Assembly (NCBI RefSeq): GCF_014203595.1
Contig: NZ_JACHJK010000003.1
Coordinates: 1 to 64,000, forward strand
Direction of reading: 5' to 3'
Source of the DNA: Streptomyces echinatus
GTDB lineage: Bacteria; Actinomycetota; Actinomycetes; Streptomycetales; Streptomycetaceae
DNA length: 64,000 nt
In this document: positions 51,932 to 64,000 of the stretch, one piece after another
Layout of the letters: each line of letters begins with the position of its first letter
Numbering within the stretch: position 1 is the first letter of the stretch
Made by a program: the position numbers and the translations under genes
The notes under the pieces: model-generated
What the model was told of the DNA's origin: nothing
Seen by the model: only the letters and a program-made list of their open reading frames with translations
The model's database searches: none

Positions 51932-54900
51932 TCAGTCCTCCTGGTGGGAAAGGGTGGTGTCACCGGTGACCTCGGCGAGGCGGGCGGCCAGGATCGGTCC
52001 GATCTGGGCCAGCGAGCCGGCTTCGGTCATCCGGTTGTGCCGGGTGGTGATCTCGTGTGATTCGATCCGTCCCGCGATGTACGGGCGCCAGGTCGCGGGC
52101 CCGGCGTCGTCCTCGCCGCGGTCGATCGTCGAGTTGAACAGCAGCAGGTCGCCGTCGAACCCGGCCGGGACGAAGTCGACCGCCAGCTTCGCGTTGTTGA
52201 TCATGATGTGGACGATGACCTCGATCTGCTGCTCCGTGAGGCCCTGGAGCGCGCTGCCCCGCCGGTTCAGGACCTCGGCGACCTCGCCGTAGGTCAGCTC
52301 CCGGTCGCCCAGCTCGTCCGGGTCGACGTCGAGCACACCGACGAGCACGTCCCGCTCGGTGGGCACGGGCATCTCGTCGAACTGCACGTCCTTCACCGGG
52401 TAGGCGTCGAGGATCGCCAGCAGCGCGGTCCGCTCGCCGCGCGCCTGAAGCTCGCAGGCGAGCGCGTGGGCGATCAGCCCGCCGGCGGACCAGCCGAGCA
52501 GGAGGTACGGGCCCTCGGGCTGGATCTTGCGGATCTGGTCGGCGTAGTCGGCCGCCATCTCCTCGAAGGACGTGGCCAGGGGTTCGGGGCGGCCGAGGCC
52601 GCGCGCCTGGATGGCGTAGACCGGGTGCTGGGGCCCGATGTGGTTCAGGAGCCCGCTGTACGACCAGCTGATGCCGCCGCCGGGGTGGATGCAGAACAGC
52701 GGCGTGCCGGTCCCGCTCGAACGCAGCGGCAGCACCACGTCCAACGCGTCGTCGGGGTCGTCCATGACCAGACGCTCGGTGAGACCGGCCACGGTCGGTG
52801 CCTCGAACAGCATGCGCAGGCCCAGCTCCAGGCCGAGGGTCTCGCGGACGCGGGAGGCCAGGCGGGCGGCGAGCAGCGAGTGGCCGCCCAGGTCGAAGAA
52901 GTTGTCGTCGATGTGCACCTCTTCCCGGCCGAGGACCTCGGCGAAGAGGCCGCACAGCAGCTGCTCCCGCGGCGTCCGGGGGCCTCGTCCGGTGCCCGGC
53001 GCACCGTAGTCGGGGGCGGGCAGGCCGGCCCGGTCCAGCTTGCCGTTGGCGGTCAACGGCAGCGTGTCCAGCGTGACGAACGCCGACGGCACCATGTAGT
53101 CGGGCAGTTCACGGCGCAGTCGCGCGGAGAGCTCGCCCGCCTCGGGTTCGCCGTCGGGAGCGGCCACCAGGTAGGCGACGAGCCGCTTGTCGCCGGGCCG
53201 GTCCTCGCGGGCGACGACGGCCGCCTGGGCGACGCCCGGGCAGCTCGCGAGGATCGCCTCGATCTCGCCGGGCTCGATCCGCAGGCCGCGGAGCTTGACC
53301 TGGTGGTCGGTCCGTCCGGCGAACTCCAGCGTACCGTCGGTCGGCCACCACGCCAGGTCGCCGGTGCGGTACATCCGGCTCCCGGGCGGCCCGTACGGGT
53401 CGGCCGTGAAGCGCTCTGCCGTCAGGCCGGGTCGGCCGAGGTAGCCGCGGGCCACGCCGGTCCCCGCGAGGTACAGCTCGCCGACCAGGCCCGTGGGCAC
53501 CGGCCGCAGGCGGTCGTCGAGGACGTAGGCGCGCATGTTCGCCATCGGCCCGCCGATCGGCACGGTGGCGGCGTTCTCGGGGAGGGTTCGGACCGCGTGG
53601 CAGGTGGCCAGGGTGGTGGCCTCGGTGGGCCCGTAGCCGTTGACCACCTCGATGCCGGGGCAGACGTCCAGCACCCGGGCGACGGCGGCCGGGGAGACCA
53701 CGTCACCGCCGGTCCACACCTCGCGCACCCCCGCGAGCAGGCCCGGCCGCTCCTCGGCGACCAGGCGGAACAGGCCGGCCGTCAGCCACAGTCCGGTCAC
53801 CCCGTGCGTGCTGATCGTGTGCTGCAGCAGGTCGAGGTCCAGCCGCTCGGGCGGTGCGACCACGACCCGGCCACCGCTCAGCAGCGGCACCCACAGCTCG
53901 TAGGTCGAGAGGTCGAAGGCGGTCGGGGAGTGCATCAGCACCCGCTCGTGTCCGCCGCCGTGGTATTCGGGGGTGAGCGCGAGGCCGACCACGTCGCGGT
54001 GGGTGACGGCCACGCCCTTCGGCCGCCCGGTCGAGCCGGAGGTGTACATCACGTACGCCAACTGCCGCTGGTCGCAGCGTGCTTCGATGTCGGAGGGGTC
54101 GGGCTCACCCTCGATCAACGCGGTCAGCACGTCCTCGGTGAGCACCAGCGCGGCCCCGGCCTCCTGGAGGATCAGGTCGATCCGGGACTGCGGGAAACGC
54201 GAGTCGAGGGGCACATAGGCGCCGCCCGCCTTGATGATCGCCAGGAGCGCCACGACCAGCTCCGCCGAGCGGTCCAGCAGCACCGCGACCGGTGTCTCCG
54301 GTCGTACGCCCTGGCGGATCAGCGCCCGCGCGAGGCGGTTGGAGCGGTGGTCGAGTTCCCGGTAGGTCAGCTCGGTGGCGCCCGCCACGACGGCCACCGC
54401 GTCCGGGGTGGCGTGCACCTGGCGGGCGAACAGCTCCGGCAGCGCGGCCTCGGGCAGCTCGACCGCGGCGCCGGTGGACTCGGACAGCAGCCGGCGGCGT
54501 TCCTCGCCCGACATGATGTCGATCCGGCTGATCGGCCGGCCGGGGTCGGCGACCGCCGTGCGCAGCAGCCGTGCCCAGCGCTCGAACAGCAGCTCCACGG
54601 TGGCCGGTTCGAACAGGTCGGTGGCGTACTCCACCGCGCCGACCAGCCCGTCGGGGCCGCCGTCCGGGCGGAACTGCTCGGCCAGGCTGAACGTCAGGTC
54701 GACCCGCGAGGTGCCGGTCGACGCCTCCAGGTGGCCGGTCTCCAGCCCCGGCAGCGCGAACTCGCCCACCGGCGCGTTCTGCAAGGCCAGCATGATCTGG
54801 AACAGCGGGTGGTGCGACAGCGACCGGGCCGGGTTGACCACCTCGACGAGGTACTCGAACGGTACGTCCTGGTGGTCGTAGGCGGCGAGCGCCTTCTGCC

Positions 54901-57900
54901 GCACCCGGTCGAGCAGTTCGGCGAAACCGGGATCGCCGCTCGTGTCGGTGCGCAGCACCAGAGTGTTGACGAAGAAACCGACGAGCTCGTCCAGCGCCTG
55001 GTCGGTACGGCCCGCGATCGGGCTGCCGATCGGGATGTCGGTGCCGGCACCGAGCCGGGTGAGCAGCGCGGCAAGGCCGGCCTGGAGCACCATGAACATA
55101 CTGGCGCCGCGCGCGGCCGCCAGATCCCGCAGTGCCTGGTGCAGTTCGGGGTCCAGCCGGACCACGACCCGGCTGCCCAGCTGGGAGGCCACCGGCGGCC
55201 GGGGCCGGTCGGCGGGCAGCTGCACCTGCTGCGGAATGCCCGCCAGCTCGTCCTTCCAGTAGGCCAGTTGCCGGGCGAACAGGCTGTCCGGGTCGGCGGT
55301 GTCGCCGAGCAGGTCACGTTGCCAGCAGGTGTAGTCGGCGTACTGCACCGGCAGCGGGGACCACTGCGGCTCCTCGCCTCGGCAGCGCGCCGTGTAGGCG
55401 GCCGCGAGGTCGCCGGAGAGCGGCCCCATCGACCAGCCGTCGGCGGCGATGTGGTGCACCACGACCAGCAGCACGTGCCGGTCGGGCGCGAGCGCGTACA
55501 GCTCCGCCCGGAGCGGCGGCTCCGCCGCCAGGTCGAAGCCTCGCCGGGCCGTCTGCACCAGCCGCTCGGCCAGCCGGCTCTCGTCGAGCTCGACCACCGG
55601 CAGCTCCGGGTGCGCCTCCGGAGCGCTCAGCACGACCTGGTACGGCACGCCGTCCGTCTCGCGGAACACCGTGCGCAGGCTCTCGTGCCGGGCGATCACG
55701 TCCGCGAGCGCGGCGTGCAGGGCCGGGCGGTCGAGTTCGCCGGTCAGGCTCAGCGCGAGCGGCATGTTGTAGGTGGCGCTCGGCCCGTCCATCCGGTGCA
55801 GGAACCACAGGCGGCGCTGGGCGAAGGACAGCTCCACGCGATCGGGTCGCGGCTGGGCGGTCAGCGTGGGCCGCGCCGTGCCGGAGCCGTCGAGGCGGGC
55901 GGCCAGTCCGGCCACGGTCGGCGTCTCGAACAGCGTCCGGACTTCGAGTTCCGCGCCGAGGGTCGCCCGGACGCGGGAGGCCAGGCGGGTCGCCAGCAGT
56001 GAGTGTCCGCCCAGGTCGAAGAAGCCGTCCTCGACGCCGACCTGGGCCAGGCCGAGCACCTCGGCGAACAGCTCGGCGAGGAGCTGTTCCTGCGGGGTGC
56101 GCGGCGCCCGCCCGGCTCCGGCCGGGCCGAGGTCGGGCGCGGGCAGCGCGCGGCGGTCGAGCTTGCCGCTGGCCGTCAGCGGCAGCGTCTCCAGCACCAC
56201 GAACGCCGACGGGATCAGGTAGTCGGGCAGTCGCCCGCCCAGCCATGCGCGGAGTTCGCCGATGAGGGCCCCGGTGCCGCGGCTGCCGGTCGGGCGGTTG
56301 GTCAGCGACGACAGCGGCCTGCTGGTGGTCCGGGCCGACCGGTACGGCTCGACCGGCGAGCCCAGATGCGCCATTGGGTCGGCGAAGACGACGTCCAGGG
56401 CGTCGGCCGCGGTGGCCGACCAGGTGACGCCCACCCAGCGGTCGAACTCCGCACCGATGGCCCGGAAGTCCTCCGGATCGGGGAGTTCGCCCTCTTCCGG
56501 GCCGTGCAGCCGCTCCAGCAGCTCGGCGAGCGAGCCGTCGCCGTTCTGCAGCGCCCGGGCCAGGTCGGACTCCCGCGCCACGCGACGGTTCGGCACCCCG
56601 GTGATCCGCAGCACGTCCGCGTCCGGCCGGGCGAGCAGTTCGCGCAGCTCGTCCTGCCCGGCGACCTGCCGCCCCCACTCCAGCTCGACGGGCCGGCTCG
56701 GAACCACCGGGCCGACCGGTGCCTTGTGCAGCGTAACGTCGTAGCGGTAGCGGGTCAGTTCGTTGTGGTGGCGGCCGCTCTTGACCTCCACGGCCACCGC
56801 GCCGATGTCCGTGCCGCGCTCTCGCAGGACGGTGAAGAAGTCCGGGTCGACCAGGAGTTCCTTCTCCACCCTGACGGCCTGCTCCACCGCGCGGCGCACC
56901 GTTGCGAGATCGCCGTCGGCACCGGTGCGGTGCAGTTGGACCGCGGTGGCCAGCGGGCGCAGCAGCCGCAGGTTGCGGATGTCGCCGACGAAGAGCGTGC
57001 CGCCCGGGGCGAGCAGTCGCATCAGCTTCTCGATCACGTCCGCGAGGTAGTCGGCGGACGGGAAGTACTGCACCACCGAGTTGATCACGATGGTGTCGAA
57101 CCGCCCAGCCGGAAGGCCGTCGGTGTCGTGCGCCGGGCGGGTCTGGAGCACGACACGCTCGGCCAGGTCGTCCTGCCGGGCGACCTGCGCGGTCAGCGCG
57201 TCGACCGCCGTGGCGGAGAAGTCCGTCGCCCAGTAGGTCTCGCAGTGCGGTGCGATCCGCGAGAGCAGCAGTCCGGTGCCGACGCCGACCTCCAGCACCC
57301 GGCGGGGACGCAGGGCCAGGATGCGGGCCACGGTGGCGTCTCGCCACTCCCGCATCTGCTCGACGGGGATCGGGCTCGCGTCGTAGCTGCTGTTCCAGCC
57401 GACGAAGTTCTGGCCGAAGCCGGCTTCCTCAGGGGTGATGGGCAGGGCGTCGTAGATGTCCCGCCACTCGCCCACGTGGTCCGCTTCCAGGCCGCTGTCC
57501 CGTGCCTCGTCCTGGTGCGGGACGACGTAGCCGACGAGCCGGTCGTCCTGGGCGAGGACGGCGGCCCGGGCGACGGCGGGGTGCTCGGCGAGGGCCGCCT
57601 CGACCTCGCCGGGTTCGACGCGGAAGCCGCGCACCTTCACCTGGTCGTCGGCGCGGCCGACATACTCCAGCCGCCCTCCCCCATCCTCGGGCCGGGGGTG
57701 CCCCCGGCCCAGCCAGCGCACCAGGTCTCCGGTGCGGTACATGCGCTCACCGGTCCCGAACGGGCAGGCGACGAACCGTCCGGCCGTCAGGCCCGGCCGG
57801 TTCAGGTAGCCGCGCGCCAGTCCCGCGCCCGCGACGTACAGCTCCCCCGCCACGCCCGTCGGCACCGGCCGCAGCCGCTCGTCCAGCACGTACACCCGGG

Positions 57901-60900
57901 CGCCCACGATCGGACGGCCGATCGGCGGCACGCCCGCTCCCGGGGTCAGCGGGTCGCTCATGGTCGCGCACACCGTGGTCTCGGTCGGGCCGTACGCGTT
58001 GACCATGCGGCGCCCGGACGCCCAGCGGTCCACCAGCTCCGGCGGGCACGCCTCACCCGCCACCACCAGGGTCGACACCTGTACGGAGCCGTCCGGCACG
58101 GCGGCGAGGACGGACGGGGGCACGGTCACGTGGGTGACCGCGAGGTCGCGGTCGGTCAGCGCGGCGACCGGGTCCGCCGTCGGGGGCAGCACCAGGGCCG
58201 CGCCGCGCAGCAGGGCGGTGAAGATCTCCGACACCGAGGCGTCGAAGCTGGGCGAGGCGAACTGGAGGACCCGGCTGTCGGGTTCGATCGCGAACCGCTC
58301 GATCTGTGCGGCGACCAGGCTCGCGACGCCGCCGTGGCCGACCACGACGCCCTTGGGGCGGCCGGTCGAGCCCGAGGTGTAGATCACGTAGGCCGGATGC
58401 CGGACGTCGAGCGTGACCACGGGGTCGGTCTCCGACCACGCGGACACCTCGGTCACCAGCGCCGGGTCGTCGACCATCAGTGCCGGCCGGGCGTCCGCCA
58501 GCATGTACGCGATCCTCGCCTGCGGGTAGGCCGGATCCACGGGCAGGTACGCGGCCCCGGCCTTCAGCACGCCCAGGACGGCCACCACGGACTCCACCGA
58601 GCGCGGCAGGGCCACGGCCACGGTCTGCTCCGGGCCGATGCCCCGTGCGATCAGTGCATGCGCGAACCGGTTCGCGCGGGCATTCAGCTGTCGGTACGTC
58701 ACCTCGGCATCGCCACACACCAGCGCGACCGCATCCGGGGTCACCGCCACCTGCGCCGCGAAAGCCTGCGGTACCGGGACGGCCTCCACCTCGCGGGCGG
58801 TCGCGTCGCCCCGCTCCAGCAAACGGTGCCGCTCGTCGGCGTCGAGGAGGTCGATCACTCCGATCGACCGGTCCGGGTCGGCGGTGACCGCCTCCAGGAG
58901 GCGCGTCCAGCGCCTAGTGAGCGCCGCGACCGTCGAGCGGTCGAACAGGTCGGTGGCGTACTCCACCGCGCCGACGATCCCCGCCGGGCTGCCGTCCGGG
59001 CCGAACTGTTCGACGAGGCTCACACCGAGGTCGAACTTGGCGGTCCCGGTGGCCACCGCGTAGGTGGTGACGTCAAGGCCGGGCAGGGAGAACCGGCCCA
59101 TCGGGGCGTTCTGCACGGCCAGGATGGTCTGGAACAGGGGGTGGTGCGACAGCGAGCGGGACGGGTTCAGCACCTCCACCAGGTGCTCGAACGGCACGTC
59201 CTGGTGCGCGTACGCCGACAGCGCGGTCTCCCGTACCCGCTCCAGCAACTCGGCGAAGCTCGGGTCGCCGCTCGTGTCGGTGCGCAGCACCAGCGTGTTC
59301 ACGAAGAACCCGACCAGTTCGTCCAGCGCCTCGTCGGTACGCCCCGCGATCGGACTCCCGATCGCGATGTCCGTGCCCGCACCCAGCCGCGTGTACAGCG
59401 CGGCGAGCGCGCCCTGGAGCACCATGAACAGGCTCGCGCCCGACTTCCGGGCCAACTCCGCCAGCGCAGCGTGCAGTTCAGGGCTCAGCTCCAGGCCGAG
59501 ATGGTCCCCGCGCCAGCCGGCGACGGCCGGCCTCGGCCGGTCGGTGGGCAGCTGGAGCAGCTCCGGCAGGTCGGACAGCTGACGCTTCCAGTAGTCGAGT
59601 TGTTCGGCGAACCGGCTCCGGCGGTCGGCGGCGTCGCCGAGCAGGTCGCGCTGCCACAGTGTGTAGTCCGCGTACTGCACCGGCAGGGCCGGCCAGTGCG
59701 GCGCGCGCCCCTCGCACCGGGCGGCGTACGCCTCGGCCAGGTCGCGTGCCAGCGGGCCGGTGGACCAGCCGTCGCCGGCGATGTGGTGCATCACCAGCAG
59801 CAGTACGTGCTCGTCCGGTGCGAGGGCGAACAGCTCCGCCCGCAGTGGCGCTTCGGCCTCCAGGTCGAAGGGCCGTCGGGCGAACTCGGCGAGCCGCTCG
59901 GACAGTTCGGCCTCCGACACCTCGGTCAGCCGCGCCCGGGGCCGGGCCTCGGCCGGGTCCAGGACGAGCTGGCAGGGTACGCCGTCGACCTCCGGGAAGA
60001 CCGTCCGCAGGCTCTCGTGCCGGGCCACCACGTCGGCCAGCGCCTCGTCCAGCGCCGCCCGGTCGAGCGTCCCGGTCAGCTGGAGTGCCAGCGGGATGTG
60101 GTATGTCGCGGCGGCGCCGTCCATGCGGTGCAGGAACCAGAGGCGGCGCTGGGCGAAGGACAGCGGCACCGCCTCCGGCCGCTCGCGCGTGGTCAGCGCC
60201 GGGCGAGCGCGGCCTGCCTCGGCCAGCGCCTCGGCCAGCCCCGCCACGGTGGGCGCCTGGAAGAGCGCGCGCAGCGCCACCTCCACTCCGAGCACCGACC
60301 GCACCCGTGCGACCAGCCGGGTGGCGAGCAGGGAGTGCCCGCCCAGGTCGAAGAAGTCGTCGTCGAGCCCGACCCGCGGCACGCCCAGCACCTCGGCGAA
60401 CAGCTCGCACAGGATCTGCTCCTGCGGGGTGCGCGGCGCCCGGCCCGTGGCTGTGGCCACCGGCTCGGGCGCGGGCAACGCCGCCCGGTCCAGCTTCCCG
60501 TTCGGCGTCAGCGGCAGCGCGTCCAGCAGCACGAACGCCGACGGCACCAGATAGTCGGGCAGACGGTCGCGCAGATAGGCCGTCAGCTCCGCCGGATCCA
60601 CGACCGTGCCGGGACGCACCGCCACGTAGCCGACGAGCCGGTCGTGCCGGGCGAGGACGGCGGCCTGGGCGACCGCGGGGTGCTCGGTCAGGGACGCCTC
60701 GATCTCGCCGGGTTCGACGCGGAAGCCGCGCATCTTCACCTGGTCGTCGGCGCGGCCGATGTACTCCAGCTCTCCCCCAGCCTCCGGGGTGCGTCGGCGG
60801 ACCAGGTCACCGGTGCGGTACATCCGCGCGCCCGCCGGGCCGAACGGGCAGGCGACGAACCGCCCGGCCGTCAGAGCGGGCCGGTTCAGGTACCCGCGCG

Positions 60901-63900
60901 CCAGGCCGGGGCCGGCGATGTACAACTCCCCCGCCACCTCCGGCGGCACGATGCGCAGCCGCTCGTCGAGGACGTACGCCCGGAAGCCCGCGACCGTTCG
61001 GCCGATCGGCGGTACACCGCGCCCCGGGGACAGCGGATCGCTCATGGTCGCGCACACCGTCGTCTCCGTCGGACCGTACGCGTTGATCATCCGTCGGCCC
61101 GGCGCCCACCGGACCACCAGCTCCGGTGGGCAGGCCTCGCCCGCGACCACCAGGGTGGTGGCCGTGAGGTCGGCGCTCTCCAGCGCGGTCAGGGCCGAGG
61201 GCGGAAGCGTCACGTGGGTGACGTCGAGCCGGCGGTCCGTCAGTGCCTCCAGCGGGGCCTCGGACGGGGCCAGGACGAGGGCGGCTCCGGTGATGACGGC
61301 ACTGCACAGGTCCCAGAAGGACGCGTCGAAGCTTGGCGAGGCGAACTGGAGGACCCGGCTGCCCGGCGCCACACCGAGCCTCTCGACCTGTGCCGCCACC
61401 AGGCCCGACACGCCGGTGTGGCTCACCACGACGCCCTTGGGCCGGCCCGTCGAACCCGAGGTGTAGATGACGTATGCCGGGTGCCGGACGTCGAGCGCGG
61501 TCTGCGGGTCGGTGTCCGGCCAGTTCCCTTCGGTCACTGTCGCCGGGTCGTCGATCACCACCATGGGCCGGGCGTCGTCCAGCATGAACGCGATCCGTGC
61601 CGCCGGGTAAGCCGGATCCACCGGCAGGTACGCGGCCCCGGCCTTCAGCACACCCAGGACCGCCACCACCGACTCCACCGACCGCGGCAACGCCACCGCA
61701 ACTACCTGCTCCGGACCCACACCCCGAGCCATCAGCGCGTGCGCGAACCGGTTCGCCCGGGCGTTCAGCTGCCGATACGTCAACTCGGCATCGCCACACA
61801 CCAGCGCAACCGCGTCCGGCGTCGCCGTCACCTGCGCCGCGAACAGCTCCGTCAGGCTCGCCCCGGCCGCCTCGCCCTCGGCGGTGGGCAGCAGCTCGCA
61901 GCGCTCCTCGGCGGACAGCAGGTCGATCCCGCCGACCGGCCGGCCGGGCGCGGCGGCGACCGCGGCCAGCAGCCTGGTCCATCGGGCGACCAGGGCCTCG
62001 ACCGTCGAGCGGTCGAACAGGTCGGTGCTGTACTCGACCGCGCCGCTGAGCCCGGCCGGCGCGCCGTCGGGCCCGTGCTCCTCCGCGAACCCGAAGGTCA
62101 GGTCGAGCCGCGCCGTCCCGGTGAGCACGGTCACCGCGGAGACCCGGAGACCCGGCAGCTCGAAGTCGCCGCCCGGTGCGTTCTGCACGACCAGCCCGGT
62201 CTGGAACAACGGGTGGTGGGACAGCGCGCGGGACGGGTTCAGCACCTCCACCAGGTGCTCGAACGGCACGTCCTGGTGCGCGTACGCCGACAGCGCCGTC
62301 TCCCGCACCCGCCCGAGCAACTCGGTGAACGTCGGGTCGCCGCTCGTGTCGGTGCGCAGCACGAGCGTGTTGATGAAGAACCCGACCAGTTCGTCCAGCG
62401 CCTCGTCGGTACGCCCCGCGATCGGACTCCCGATCGCGATGTCCGTGCCCGCACCCAGCCGCGTGTACAGCGCGGCGAGCGCGGCCTGGAGCACCATGAA
62501 CAGGGTCGCACCCGACCTCCGGGCCAACTCCACCAGCGCCGCGTGCAGTTCGGCGTCGATCCGGAGTTGGAGCAGGTCGCCGCCGTACGACATGGTGGCC
62601 GGGCGCGGCCGGTCGGCCGGCAGCCGCAGCTGCTCGGGCAGCCCGGCCAGTGCCTGGGTCCAGTAGGTGACCTGGCGGGCGAACGCGCTGTCCGCGTCGT
62701 GCTCGTCGCCGAGGATCTCGTGCTGCCACAGGGTGTAGTCGCCGTACGTCACCGGCAGCGGCGGCCATGCCGGTGCCCCGCCGCCCTGACGGGCGGTGTA
62801 GGCCGCGGCGAGGTCGCGGGCCAGCGGGCCCATGGACCAGCCGTCCCCTGCGATGTGGTGCATCACCAGCAGCAGCACATGCTCGTCCGGCGCGACCGCG
62901 AACAGCTCCGCCCGCAGCGGTACTTCCGAGGTCAGGTCGAACGCCCGCACCGCCGCCTCGCGCAGCAGTTCGGGCAGCTCCGCCTCGCCGGCCGCGCGTA
63001 CGGTCAGCCGGACGGCGGCCTCGGCGGTGTCCAGCACCCGCTGGTACGGGACTCCGGCGGTGTGCGGGAAGACCGTGCGCAGGGTCTCGTGCCGGGCCAC
63101 CACGTCCGCGAGCGCGGCGCTCAGCGCGTCCCGGTCGAGGTCGCCGGACAGCCGCAGGGCGAGCGGCATGTGGTACGTGGCGCTCGGCGCCCCGAACTGC
63201 TGGAGGAACCAGAGCCGGCGCTGGGCGAACGACAGCGGCATCGGTTCGCGGCGGGGCTGGGGTACCAGGGCCTGCCGCGCGGTGCCGGCGTCATGCAGAC
63301 CGGCCGCCAGCCCGGCGGGCGTCGGCGCCCGGAACAGGCTGCGCAGTTCCAGCTCGACCCCGAGGGTCGCCCGGACCCGCGAGACCAGCCGGGTGGCGAG
63401 CAGGGAGTGCCCGCCCAGGTCGAAGAAGCCGTCGTCGACCCCGACCCGCGGCACGCCCAGCACCTCGGCGAACAACTCGCACAGAATCTGCTCCTGCGGC
63501 GTGCGCGGCGCCCGGCCGCCGGCGGTCGTGCCCGGCTCGGGCGCGGGCAGCGCCGCCCGGTCCAGCTTCCCGTTCGGCGTCAGCGGCAGCGCGTCCAGCA
63601 GCACGAACGCGGACGGCACGAGGTGGTCCGGCACCTGGTCGCGCAGGTACGCCGCCAGCGCCGCCGCGGTCGCCCCGGTCCCGGCCAGGGGCACGACGTA
63701 CGCGACGATCCGGTCCTCCCGGGCGAGCACCGCGACCTGGGCGACACCCGGGTGCGCGGCCAGCTCGGCCTCGATCTCGCCCGGCTCGACCCGGAACCCG
63801 CGGACCTTCACCTGGTGGTCCACCCGGCCCGCGAACTCCAGCTCTCCCCCAGCCTCCGGCCCGGGGGATCCCGAGGCGCGCCAGCGGACGAGGTCACCGG

Positions 63901-64000
63901 TGCGGTACATCAGCGTGCCGGCCGGACCGTAGGGGTTGGCGACGAACCGCGTGGCGGTGAGCCCGGGCCGGTTCAGGTAGCCGCGGGCGAGTCCCGCTCC
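51932..64000 (-). CDS. nonribosomal peptide synthetase, terminal modules: (A)-T, C-A-T, C-A(nMT)-T, C-A-T-TE
   Basis: Open from the right edge to the TGA at 51932; over 4000 residues are visible and the 5' end is outside. Order: end of an A domain (to about 63560), T (about 63400), C (63290-61960), A (61880-60480), T (60340), C (60200-58860), A interrupted by a methyltransferase (58790-56150), T (56010), C (55870-54520), A (54460-53040), T (52890), TE (52740-51960). All T domains keep DLGGHSLL with the Ser; all C domains keep HHIAxDGWS. No epimerase is present. By-eye specificity residues compared with GrsA: A2 D-A-W-T-V-A-A-V-C (Phe-like), A3 D-A-S-T-V-A-A-V-C (Tyr-like), A4 D-L-Y-W-W-G-G-T-L (Val-like, weak). 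The presence of TE marks this as the last synthetase of the line. Confidence 0.95.
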   Translation of the reverse strand, partial: GAGLARGYLNRPGLTATRFVANPYGPAGTLMYRTGDLVRWRASGSPGPEAGGELEFAGRVDHQVKVRGFRVEPGEIEAELAAHPGVAQVAVLAREDRIVAYVVPLAGTGATAAALAAYLRDQVPDHLVPSAFVLLDALPLTPNGKLDRAALPAPEPGTTAGGRAPRTPQEQILCELFAEVLGVPRVGVDDGFFDLGGHSLLATRLVSRVRATLGVELELRSLFRAPTPAGLAAGLHDAGTARQALVPQPRREPMPLSFAQRRLWFLQQFGAPSATYHMPLALRLSGDLDRDALSAALADVVARHETLRTVFPHTAGVPYQRVLDTAEAAVRLTVRAAGEAELPELLREAAVRAFDLTSEVPLRAELFAVAPDEHVLLLVMHHIAGDGWSMGPLARDLAAAYTARQGGGAPAWPPLPVTYGDYTLWQHEILGDEHDADSAFARQVTYWTQALAGLPEQLRLPADRPRPATMSYGGDLLQLRIDAELHAALVELARRSGATLFMVLQAALAALYTRLGAGTDIAIGSPIAGRTDEALDELVGFFINTLVLRTDTSGDPTFTELLGRVRETALSAYAHQDVPFEHLVEVLNPSRALSHHPLFQTGLVVQNAPGGDFELPGLRVSAVTVLTGTARLDLTFGFAEEHGPDGAPAGLSGAVEYSTDLFDRSTVEALVARWTRLLAAVAAAPGRPVGGIDLLSAEERCELLPTAEGEAAGASLTELFAAQVTATPDAVALVCGDAELTYRQLNARANRFAHALMARGVGPEQVVAVALPRSVESVVAVLGVLKAGAAYLPVDPAYPAARIAFMLDDARPMVVIDDPATVTEGNWPDTDPQTALDVRHPAYVIYTSGSTGRPKGVVVSHTGVSGLVAAQVERLGVAPGSRVLQFASPSFDASFWDLCSAVITGAALVLAPSEAPLEALTDRRLDVTHVTLPPSALTALESADLTATTLVVAGEACPPELVVRWAPGRRMINAYGPTETTVCATMSDPLSPGRGVPPIGRTVAGFRAYVLDERLRIVPPEVAGELYIAGPGLARGYLNRPALTAGRFVACPFGPAGARMYRTGDLVRRRTPEAGGELEYIGRADDQVKMRGFRVEPGEIEASLTEHPAVAQAAVLARHDRLVGYVAVRPGTVVDPAELTAYLRDRLPDYLVPSAFVLLDALPLTPNGKLDRAALPAPEPVATATGRAPRTPQEQILCELFAEVLGVPRVGLDDDFFDLGGHSLLATRLVARVRSVLGVEVALRALFQAPTVAGLAEALAEAGRARPALTTRERPEAVPLSFAQRRLWFLHRMDGAAATYHIPLALQLTGTLDRAALDEALADVVARHESLRTVFPEVDGVPCQLVLDPAEARPRARLTEVSEAELSERLAEFARRPFDLEAEAPLRAELFALAPDEHVLLLVMHHIAGDGWSTGPLARDLAEAYAARCEGRAPHWPALPVQYADYTLWQRDLLGDAADRRSRFAEQLDYWKRQLSDLPELLQLPTDRPRPAVAGWRGDHLGLELSPELHAALAELARKSGASLFMVLQGALAALYTRLGAGTDIAIGSPIAGRTDEALDELVGFFVNTLVLRTDTSGDPSFAELLERVRETALSAYAHQDVPFEHLVEVLNPSRSLSHHPLFQTILAVQNAPMGRFSLPGLDVTTYAVATGTAKFDLGVSLVEQFGPDGSPAGIVGAVEYATDLFDRSTVAALTRRWTRLLEAVTADPDRSIGVIDLLDADERHRLLERGDATAREVEAVPVPQAFAAQVAVTPDAVALVCGDAEVTYRQLNARANRFAHALIARGIGPEQTVAVALPRSVESVVAVLGVLKAGAAYLPVDPAYPQARIAYMLADARPALMVDDPALVTEVSAWSETDPVVTLDVRHPAYVIYTSGSTGRPKGVVVGHGGVASLVAAQIERFAIEPDSRVLQFASPSFDASVSEIFTALLRGAALVLPPTADPVAALTDRDLAVTHVTVPPSVLAAVPDGSVQVSTLVVAGEACPPELVDRWASGRRMVNAYGPTETTVCATMSDPLTPGAGVPPIGRPIVGARVYVLDERLRPVPTGVAGELYVAGAGLARGYLNRPGLTAGRFVACPFGTGERMYRTGDLVRWLGRGHPRPEDGGGRLEYVGRADDQVKVRGFRVEPGEVEAALAEHPAVARAAVLAQDDRLVGYVVPHQDEARDSGLEADHVGEWRDIYDALPITPEEAGFGQNFVGWNSSYDASPIPVEQMREWRDATVARILALRPRRVLEVGVGTGLLLSRIAPHCETYWATDFSATAVDALTAQVARQDDLAERVVLQTRPAHDTDGLPAGRFDTIVINSVVQYFPSADYLADVIEKLMRLLAPGGTLFVGDIRNLRLLRPLATAVQLHRTGADGDLATVRRAVEQAVRVEKELLVDPDFFTVLRERGTDIGAVAVEVKSGRHHNELTRYRYDVTLHKAPVGPVVPSRPVELEWGRQVAGQDELRELLARPDADVLRITGVPNRRVARESDLARALQNGDGSLAELLERLHGPEEGELPDPEDFRAIGAEFDRWVGVTWSATAADALDVVFADPMAHLGSPVEPYRSARTTSRPLSSLTNRPTGSRGTGALIGELRAWLGGRLPDYLIPSAFVVLETLPLTASGKLDRRALPAPDLGPAGAGRAPRTPQEQLLAELFAEVLGLAQVGVEDGFFDLGGHSLLATRLASRVRATLGAELEVRTLFETPTVAGLAARLDGSGTARPTLTAQPRPDRVELSFAQRRLWFLHRMDGPSATYNMPLALSLTGELDRPALHAALADVIARHESLRTVFRETDGVPYQVVLSAPEAHPELPVVELDESRLAERLVQTARRGFDLAAEPPLRAELYALAPDRHVLLVVVHHIAADGWSMGPLSGDLAAAYTARCRGEEPQWSPLPVQYADYTCWQRDLLGDTADPDSLFARQLAYWKDELAGIPQQVQLPADRPRPPVASQLGSRVVVRLDPELHQALRDLAAARGASMFMVLQAGLAALLTRLGAGTDIPIGSPIAGRTDQALDELVGFFVNTLVLRTDTSGDPGFAELLDRVRQKALAAYDHQDVPFEYLVEVVNPARSLSHHPLFQIMLALQNAPVGEFALPGLETGHLEASTGTSRVDLTFSLAEQFRPDGGPDGLVGAVEYATDLFEPATVELLFERWARLLRTAVADPGRPISRIDIMSGEERRRLLSESTGAAVELPEAALPELFARQVHATPDAVAVVAGATELTYRELDHRSNRLARALIRQGVRPETPVAVLLDRSAELVVALLAIIKAGGAYVPLDSRFPQSRIDLILQEAGAALVLTEDVLTALIEGEPDPSDIEARCDQRQLAYVMYTSGSTGRPKGVAVTHRDVVGLALTPEYHGGGHERVLMHSPTAFDLSTYELWVPLLSGGRVVVAPPERLDLDLLQHTISTHGVTGLWLTAGLFRLVAEERPGLLAGVREVWTGGDVVSPAAVARVLDVCPGIEVVNGYGPTEATTLATCHAVRTLPENAATVPIGGPMANMRAYVLDDRLRPVPTGLVGELYLAGTGVARGYLGRPGLTAERFTADPYGPPGSRMYRTGDLAWWPTDGTLEFAGRTDHQVKLRGLRIEPGEIEAILASCPGVAQAAVVAREDRPGDKRLVAYLVAAPDGEPEAGELSARLRRELPDYMVPSAFVTLDTLPLTANGKLDRAGLPAPDYGAPGTGRGPRTPREQLLCGLFAEVLGREEVHIDDNFFDLGGHSLLAARLASRVRETLGLELGLRMLFEAPTVAGLTERLVMDDPDDALDVVLPLRSSGTGTPLFCIHPGGGISWSYSGLLNHIGPQHPVYAIQARGLGRPEPLATSFEEMAADYADQIRKIQPEGPYLLLGWSAGGLIAHALACELQARGERTALLAILDAYPVKDVQFDEMPVPTERDVLVGVLDVDPDELGDRELTYGEVAEVLNRRGSALQGLTEQQIEVIVHIMINNAKLAVDFVPAGFDGDLLLFNSTIDRGEDDAGPATWRPYIAGRIESHEITTRHNRMTEAGSLAQIGPILAARLAEVTGDTTLSHQED
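51960..52740 (-). other. type I thioesterase domain of the NRPS
   Basis: The C-terminal domain has [20 protein letters not shown], the nucleophile elbow [19 protein letters not shown] and a late segment with candidate Asp ([10 protein letters not shown]) and His ([11 protein letters not shown]). It releases the finished peptide by hydrolysis or cyclisation; which of the two cannot be read from sequence. Confidence 0.88.
56270..57510 (-). other. N-methyltransferase domain inserted in the third adenylation domain
   Basis: Between adenylation core a8 ([19 protein letters not shown]) and a10 ([13 protein letters not shown]) about 410 residues are inserted. They include SAM-binding motif [14 protein letters not shown], then [15 protein letters not shown] and [15 protein letters not shown], as in NRPS N-methyltransferases. 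The residue activated by this module (Tyr-like by code) should be N-methylated while carrier-bound. Confidence 0.9.

Noticed and set aside
52208..56002. Very long plus-strand open frame opposite the NRPS (about 1264 codons)
   Set aside because: It mirrors the NRPS frame, is Val/Gly/Arg/Gln-rich without domains, and arises from high-GC codon bias on the opposite strand.

Overview
The window reads as high-GC actinobacterial DNA, almost certainly Streptomyces. It carries an SsgA-like sporulation/cell-division protein, a DUF2637 protein and DnaC-like ATPase of the kind found on actinomycete integrative elements, DUF3995, DUF5132, DUF6338 and CHAT proteins, many small secreted proteins with Ala-rich signal peptides, and a large nonribosomal peptide synthetase (NRPS). 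No rRNA, tRNA or CRISPR array was recognised.

Region 1-13 kb is accessory DNA full of debris: IS5-type transposase pieces, a large cruciform-like inverted repeat (1507-1619), an intact heme-peroxidase cassette (catalase-like protein, unknown protein, DyP peroxidase; 2452-5824), a NUDIX remnant, an M20 peptidase with a chimeric 3' end, two small membrane proteins, and remnants of an ADP-ribosylglycohydrolase, a GNAT enzyme and an FMN reductase. A FUSC-type membrane protein closes it. Region 13-18.5 kb holds two small secreted proteins sharing a box exactly 97 nt upstream of their starts, an SsgA-like protein, a TPR/HEAT chimera, and a divergent SDR/MerR pair with a textbook MerR operator. Region 18.5-25.5 kb holds decayed integrative-element genes, a frameshifted flavoprotein, an intact APH-type kinase, a complete but decayed IS5-family copy with CTAG target duplication, an RTX-type calcium-binding secreted protein, and IS110 and LuxR remnants.

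Region 25.5-36.5 kb contains an XRE/MmyB regulator followed by a secreted beta-propeller protein with a 12x GGCGAC tandem repeat. Next comes a three-gene operon (DUF6338 membrane protein, 48-aa protein, 1172-aa TPR-CHAT protease-like protein), the best candidate in the window for a little-described immunity or cell-death system. A HEAT-like remnant, IS630 and IS5 pieces, a NACHT NTPase remnant and an IS200/IS605 element follow. The IS200/IS605 TnpB has lost the segment that should carry the first RuvC aspartate.

Region 36.5-64 kb is better ordered and leads into an NRPS gene cluster. It has a type II thioesterase translationally coupled to a 63-aa protein, a DUF885 protein, a five-gene peptide ABC-transporter/FAD-oxidoreductase operon on the plus strand, then on the minus strand the NRPS (running off the right edge), MbtH, a cytochrome P450, an SRPBCC protein and a 62-aa paralogue of the small protein upstream of the thioesterase. 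In the window the NRPS has the order A(partial)-T, C-A-T, C-A(N-methyltransferase)-T, C-A-T-TE. Specificity residues read by eye suggest Phe-like, N-methyl-Tyr-like and Val-like residues at the C-terminal end of the product. Many genes in the left half carry single-base frameshifts or nonsense codons, so pseudogene calls there should be weighed against possible sequencing indels.
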